Below are positions 61,307-64,000 of a DNA stretch of 64,000 nucleotides, piece by piece (positions within the stretch are counted from its first letter, which is position 1; each line of letters begins with the position of its first letter). The notes beneath the pieces are model-generated. The model searched no databases and was not told the DNA's origin. It saw only the letters and a program-made list of their open reading frames with translations. The position numbers and the translations under genes are program-made. Source of the DNA: Maricaulis sp048269565 (lineage in GTDB: Bacteria > Pseudomonadota > Alphaproteobacteria > Caulobacterales > Maricaulaceae); the NCBI RefSeq assembly GCF_048269565.1, contig NZ_JBLXIK010000008.1, positions 35,277 through 99,276 on the forward strand. The letters are read 5' to 3'.

Positions 61307-62812
61307 ATGGCCTGTAAATCCCTGCGCGACTTCATCGACCAGCTCGAGCGTGATGGCGACCTCGTGCGCATCACGACGCAGGTCTCGACCGATCTGGAGA
61401 TCACCGAGATCCACAAGCGCACCCTGCACGCCGGCGGCCCGGCGCTGCTGTTCGAGAATGTCGTCAATGAGCAGGGCGTCAAAAGCGAAATGCCGGTGCT
61501 GGTCAATCTGTTCGGCACCGTGCGCCGCGTCGCCCAGGCGGTGACGCTCGGCGGCAAGCCGCGCTCGACGGCCGGCGAGCTGCGCGAAGTCGGCGAATTG
61601 CTCGCCTTCCTGCGCCAGCCCGAGCCGCCGCGCGATTTCAAGGGCGCTATCGAGCTCTTGCCGTTGGCCAAGACGGTGATGTCGATGCGGCCGAAGACCG
61701 TCAAATCGGCGCCCTGCCAGGATATTGTCCTCACCGGCGACGAGATCGATCTCGACCGCCTGCCGATCCAGACCTGCTGGCCGGGCGAGCCGGCACCGCT
61801 GATCACCTGGCCGCTCGTCGTCACCAAGGGCCCCTCATCCGACAAGCAGGACGACTATAATCTCGGCATTTACCGCATGCAGAAGCTGGGCAAGGATCAC
61901 ACCCTGATGCGCTGGCTCAAGCATCGCGGCGGAGCGCAGCATTTCGCCCGCTGGAAAGACAAGAAGCCCGATCCCCTGCCCTGCGCCGTCGTGCTCGGTG
62001 CCGATCCCGGCACCATTCTCGCCGCCGTCACCCCCATCCCCGACACGCTGTCGGAATACCAGTTCGCAGGAATCCTGCGCGGCCAGAAGGTGGAACTGGT
62101 CGACTGCAAGACCGTGCCACTGAAAGTGCCCGCCGAGGCCGAGATCGTGCTCGAGGGCCATGTCATGCTCGACGAATACGGCCCGGAAGGACCCTATGGC
62201 GACCACACCGGCTATTATAATTCCGTCGAGCATTTCCCGGTCTTCAGGATCAGCGCCATCACCATGCGCCGGGATCCGATCTATCTGTCGACCTATACCG
62301 GCCGCCCGCCCGACGAGCCTTCAGTCCTCGGCGAAGCCCTCAACGAGGTCTTCATCCCGCTCTTGCAGCAGCAATATCCGGAAATCCTCGATTTCTGGCT
62401 GCCGCCCGAAGGCTGTTCCTACCGCATCGCCGTCATCTCGATGAAGAAGGCCTATGCCGGCCATGCCAAGCGCGTGATGATGGGCGCCTGGTCCTTCCTG
62501 CGCCAGTTCATGTACACCAAATGGATCATCGTCGTGGATGACGACATCAACCCGCGCGACTGGAAAGACGTGATGTGGGCCGTCTCCACCCGCATGGACC
62601 CGGCCCGCGACATCGTCACCGTCGAAAACACCCCGATCGACTATCTCGACTTCGCCTCGCCGGTCTCCGGACTGGGCAGCAAGATCGGCCTCGATGCCAC
62701 CAACAAGGTCGGCAACGAGACCCAGCGCGAGTGGGGCGAAAAGCTGGATATGGATGAGGCGACGAAGGCGCGGGTTGATGCGATGTGGGGGGAGTTGGGG
62801 TTGAAGCTTTAA
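61307..62812 (+). CDS. ubiD: UbiD family decarboxylase (4-hydroxy-3-polyprenylbenzoate decarboxylase)
   Basis: A 501-residue prenylated-FMN decarboxylase. Family marks: LRDFIDQLERDGDLVRI at the N-terminus, LPIQTCWPGEPAPLITWPLV (in part), YNLGIYRMQ, GPEGPYGDHTGYYN with the catalytic acids, and VVDDDINPRDWKDVMWA late. Length equals E. coli UbiD, and with ubiA at 53 kb it supports ubiquinone synthesis. The partner UbiX is not in the window. The 264-bp space before the ATG holds the structured repeat block, so a long leader is possible. ATG context is a weak GAGACCCCGAC. Confidence 0.94.
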   Translation: MACKSLRDFIDQLERDGDLVRITTQVSTDLEITEIHKRTLHAGGPALLFENVVNEQGVKSEMPVLVNLFGTVRRVAQAVTLGGKPRSTAGELREVGELLAFLRQPEPPRDFKGAIELLPLAKTVMSMRPKTVKSAPCQDIVLTGDEIDLDRLPIQTCWPGEPAPLITWPLVVTKGPSSDKQDDYNLGIYRMQKLGKDHTLMRWLKHRGGAQHFARWKDKKPDPLPCAVVLGADPGTILAAVTPIPDTLSEYQFAGILRGQKVELVDCKTVPLKVPAEAEIVLEGHVMLDEYGPEGPYGDHTGYYNSVEHFPVFRISAITMRRDPIYLSTYTGRPPDEPSVLGEALNEVFIPLLQQQYPEILDFWLPPEGCSYRIAVISMKKAYAGHAKRVMMGAWSFLRQFMYTKWIIVVDDDINPRDWKDVMWAVSTRMDPARDIVTVENTPIDYLDFASPVSGLGSKIGLDATNKVGNETQREWGEKLDMDEATKARVDAMWGELGLKL

Positions 62813-62874
62813 TCCAACCAAATTCTCCAACCGTCATTCCAGCGCAGGGTGGAACCAAAGCCCCGGTCTCGCAC

Positions 62875-63030
62875 CCGGGACATGCTCCGGCTCTGCCGGT
62901 GCGTGTCCCGACTCGCGAGGTTCCGGACGCGACGCCTGCGGACTGACCGGCGGTCGCGCGAAACCGGGGCGGCCATCGAGACCTCACCAAGTCGGGACAC
63001 GCACCGGCTGGACGCCGGAGCATGTCCCGG
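62875..63030. repeat. Nested inverted-repeat element (REP-like) after ubiD
   Basis: Arm 1 (62875-62913) contains CCGGGACATGCTCCGG, 5 bases, then CCGGTGCGTGTCCCGACT. Arm 2 (62990-63030) is its inverse: AGTCGGGACACGCACCGG, 7 bases, then CCGGAGCATGTCCCGG. Each arm is itself a rough palindrome (GGGACAnGCnCCGG against its own other half), and the two arms pair with each other across 76 bp. That doubled design is typical of paired REP/BIME elements. The whole 310-bp gap between ubiD and the next gene holds no supported gene. Confidence 0.8.
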
Positions 63031-63122
63031 CTGGGCGCCAAACTCTGGCTCGATATGCCGCATCGCCAGTGCGTCTGGCATGAGGCAAACAGATCGCTCC
63101 CGACCGCAGCATCCGGCCCGCC

Positions 63123-63800
63123 ATGCCCGCCCCCATCAAGATCACCTACTATTCCGATATCCTCTGCGTCTGGGCCTGGATCGGGCAACGGCGCCTCGAT
63201 CAGCTGGTCACCAAGTTCGGCGACAGAATAGAGATCGAATCGCATTTCTGTTCGGTCTTCTCCGATGCCTGGGGCAAGATCGAAGGCGGCAAGGGGTTTG
63301 ACGGCTTCAATGCGCATCTTTGCGAGGTGGTGGCGCAATTTCCCCATGTCGAACTCAATCCGCGCGTCTGGCTCGAGGCGCGGCCGCGCTCCTCGGCGAG
63401 TGCGCACCTTTTCGTCAAGGCAATCGAGCTGATCGAGACCGAGGATGGCGTCGCCCTGCCCTGGCCGGAACGCGCCTCGGCCAAGGCTGCGTGGGCGCTG
63501 CGCTGCCGCTTTTTCGAGCAGGGTCAGGATATTTCCAGCTACGAGGTCCAGTGCACCATCGCCGACGCGCTCGGCGTCGCGCGCGCCCGCATCGAGGAAA
63601 AACTGTGCACATCGGAAGCGATCACCGCCCTGCTGCGCGACTACCAGACCTGCAGCGACCACGCCATCAAGGGCAGCCCGACCTTTGTCATGAATGAGGG
63701 CCGCCAGCGCCTGTTCGGCAATGTCGGCTACCGGCTGATCGAAGCCAATGTGCTCGAACTGCTGCGCAACCCGCCGGAAGACCAGGCGAGCTGGTGCTGA
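63123..63800 (+). CDS. DsbA-family (FrnE/HCCA isomerase-like) cytoplasmic protein
   Basis: A 225-residue thioredoxin-fold protein without a signal peptide. It opens ITYYSDILCVWAWIGQRRLD, where the usual CxxC is replaced by C-V-W-A, so one cysteine remains; the cis-Pro loop is KGSPTFVMNEGRQRLFGNVG (in part). This fits the FrnE/2-hydroxychromene-2-carboxylate isomerase branch, often glutathione-linked. Start ATG 63123 follows the REP-like element by about 90 bp; there is no clear ribosome binding site. Other Cys occur late (DYQTCSDH and the C-terminal SWC). Function is uncertain. Confidence 0.85.
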   Translation: MPAPIKITYYSDILCVWAWIGQRRLDQLVTKFGDRIEIESHFCSVFSDAWGKIEGGKGFDGFNAHLCEVVAQFPHVELNPRVWLEARPRSSASAHLFVKAIELIETEDGVALPWPERASAKAAWALRCRFFEQGQDISSYEVQCTIADALGVARARIEEKLCTSEAITALLRDYQTCSDHAIKGSPTFVMNEGRQRLFGNVGYRLIEANVLELLRNPPEDQASWC

Positions 63801-63833
63801 GGTGACAGCCTGCAAACGTCACTGCGAGGCCGC

Positions 63834-63969
63834 CACCAGCTCCGCCCCGGACTACGTCCGGCGCACCTCTTCCATCAAGGAAGAGGTGGGCGTTTGATCT
63901 CACCCGCTTCGATGATCTCCCTCCTCTTCCTTGATGGAAGAGGTGGCCGCGAAGCGGTCGGAGCTGGTG
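63834..63969. repeat. Second nested inverted-repeat element at the right end
   Basis: Outer arms CACCAGCTCCG (63834-63844) and CGGAGCTGGTG (63959-63969) are perfect complements. Inside each is a hairpin: CACCTCTTCC-ATCAA-GGAAGAGGTG (63864-63888) and CCTCTTCC-TTGAT-GGAAGAGG (63923-63943), which are inverse copies of each other. It follows the last gene by ~35 bp. The pattern suggests a dispersed, REP- or MITE-like repeat. The remaining ~30 bases to 64000 show no feature. Confidence 0.8.
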
Positions 63970-64000
63970 AGGATGGCAGGCGCGGCGGTCGGCAGATGGC

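Noticed and set aside
62849..63301. A possible 150-codon gene downstream of ubiD
   Set aside because: It runs through both arms of the inverted-repeat element and then out of frame into the DsbA-family gene; the translation is Arg-rich and meaningless.
62875..63969. CRISPR array or transposon ends
   Set aside because: The repeats are inverted pairs, not regularly spaced direct repeats with unique spacers. No transposase, integrase or cas gene is present anywhere in the window, and there are no target-site duplications I can define.

Overview
The window is a GC-rich, gene-dense piece of an alphaproteobacterial chromosome. It most resembles the Caulobacter/Maricaulis/Hyphomonas group. The evidence is a CcrM-type GANTC DNA methyltransferase behind a CtrA-like box, F0 ATP synthase genes in the alphaproteobacterial order I-a-c-b'-b without the F1 genes, a tandem glycine riboswitch before a split glycine decarboxylase, a ctaC-D-B-(small)-G-E-DUF983-surf1 oxidase cluster, and large TonB-dependent receptors. 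The genus is an inference. I found no rRNA, tRNA, transposase, integrase, phage gene or CRISPR array, so this looks like core chromosome with small repeat elements near its right end.

Layout. 1-5.3 kb: end of a respiratory nitrate reductase operon (narG 3' end, narH, narJ, narI), a parvulin-type isomerase and an outer-membrane beta-barrel. 5.4-8.3 kb: rnhB, the cell-cycle methyltransferase ccrM with a dense control region, and convergent mutY. 8.3-13.9 kb: a DciA/DUF721 protein, two exported DsbA-like thiol oxidoreductases and smc. 14-16.7 kb: atpI-B-E-b'-b with a promoter and a terminator. 17.5-22.2 kb (minus): gcvT-gcvH-gcvPA-gcvPB under a tandem glycine riboswitch. 22.4-25.2 kb (minus): a small secreted protein, argS and a lipoprotein. 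25.3-27.1 kb: ispH, DUF1801, rnhA. 27.2-32.5 kb (minus): a large hybrid histidine kinase, an NfeD/SPFH membrane pair and a peroxiredoxin. 32.6-34.9 kb: an AlgH protein facing an EAL phosphodiesterase and a GNAT acetyltransferase. 35-41.3 kb (minus): the aa3-type cytochrome c oxidase cluster with assembly factors. 41.7-48.8 kb: tldD, two tandem paralogous TonB receptors with matching leaders, and a retropepsin-like protease. 48.9-53.1 kb (minus): a POT peptide transporter, gshA and rsmE. 53.2-60.6 kb: ubiA, an active/inactive M16 peptidase pair, a methyltransferase, a MarR regulator, a crotonase and a serine hydrolase. 60.6-64 kb: a degenerate BLUF-domain gene (minus), ubiD, two nested inverted-repeat elements and a DsbA-family protein.

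Together these describe an aerobic respirer (aa3 oxidase, ubiquinone genes ubiA and ubiD, ATP synthase) that can also respire nitrate, feeds on peptides or other large substrates (POT transporter, TonB receptors, M16 and other proteases), and runs a Caulobacter-like cell cycle. I see no clear new multigene defence or biosynthetic system. The best leads are the ccrM control region (four GANTC sites, a perfect DnaA box and a CtrA-like box in 68 bp), a GANTC site touching the -10 of the atp promoter, a BLUF-fold protein lacking the photochemical residues, a structured palindromic block between that gene and ubiD, a shared direct-repeat operator before the two TonB receptors, and the nested inverted repeats at 62.9 and 63.9 kb.
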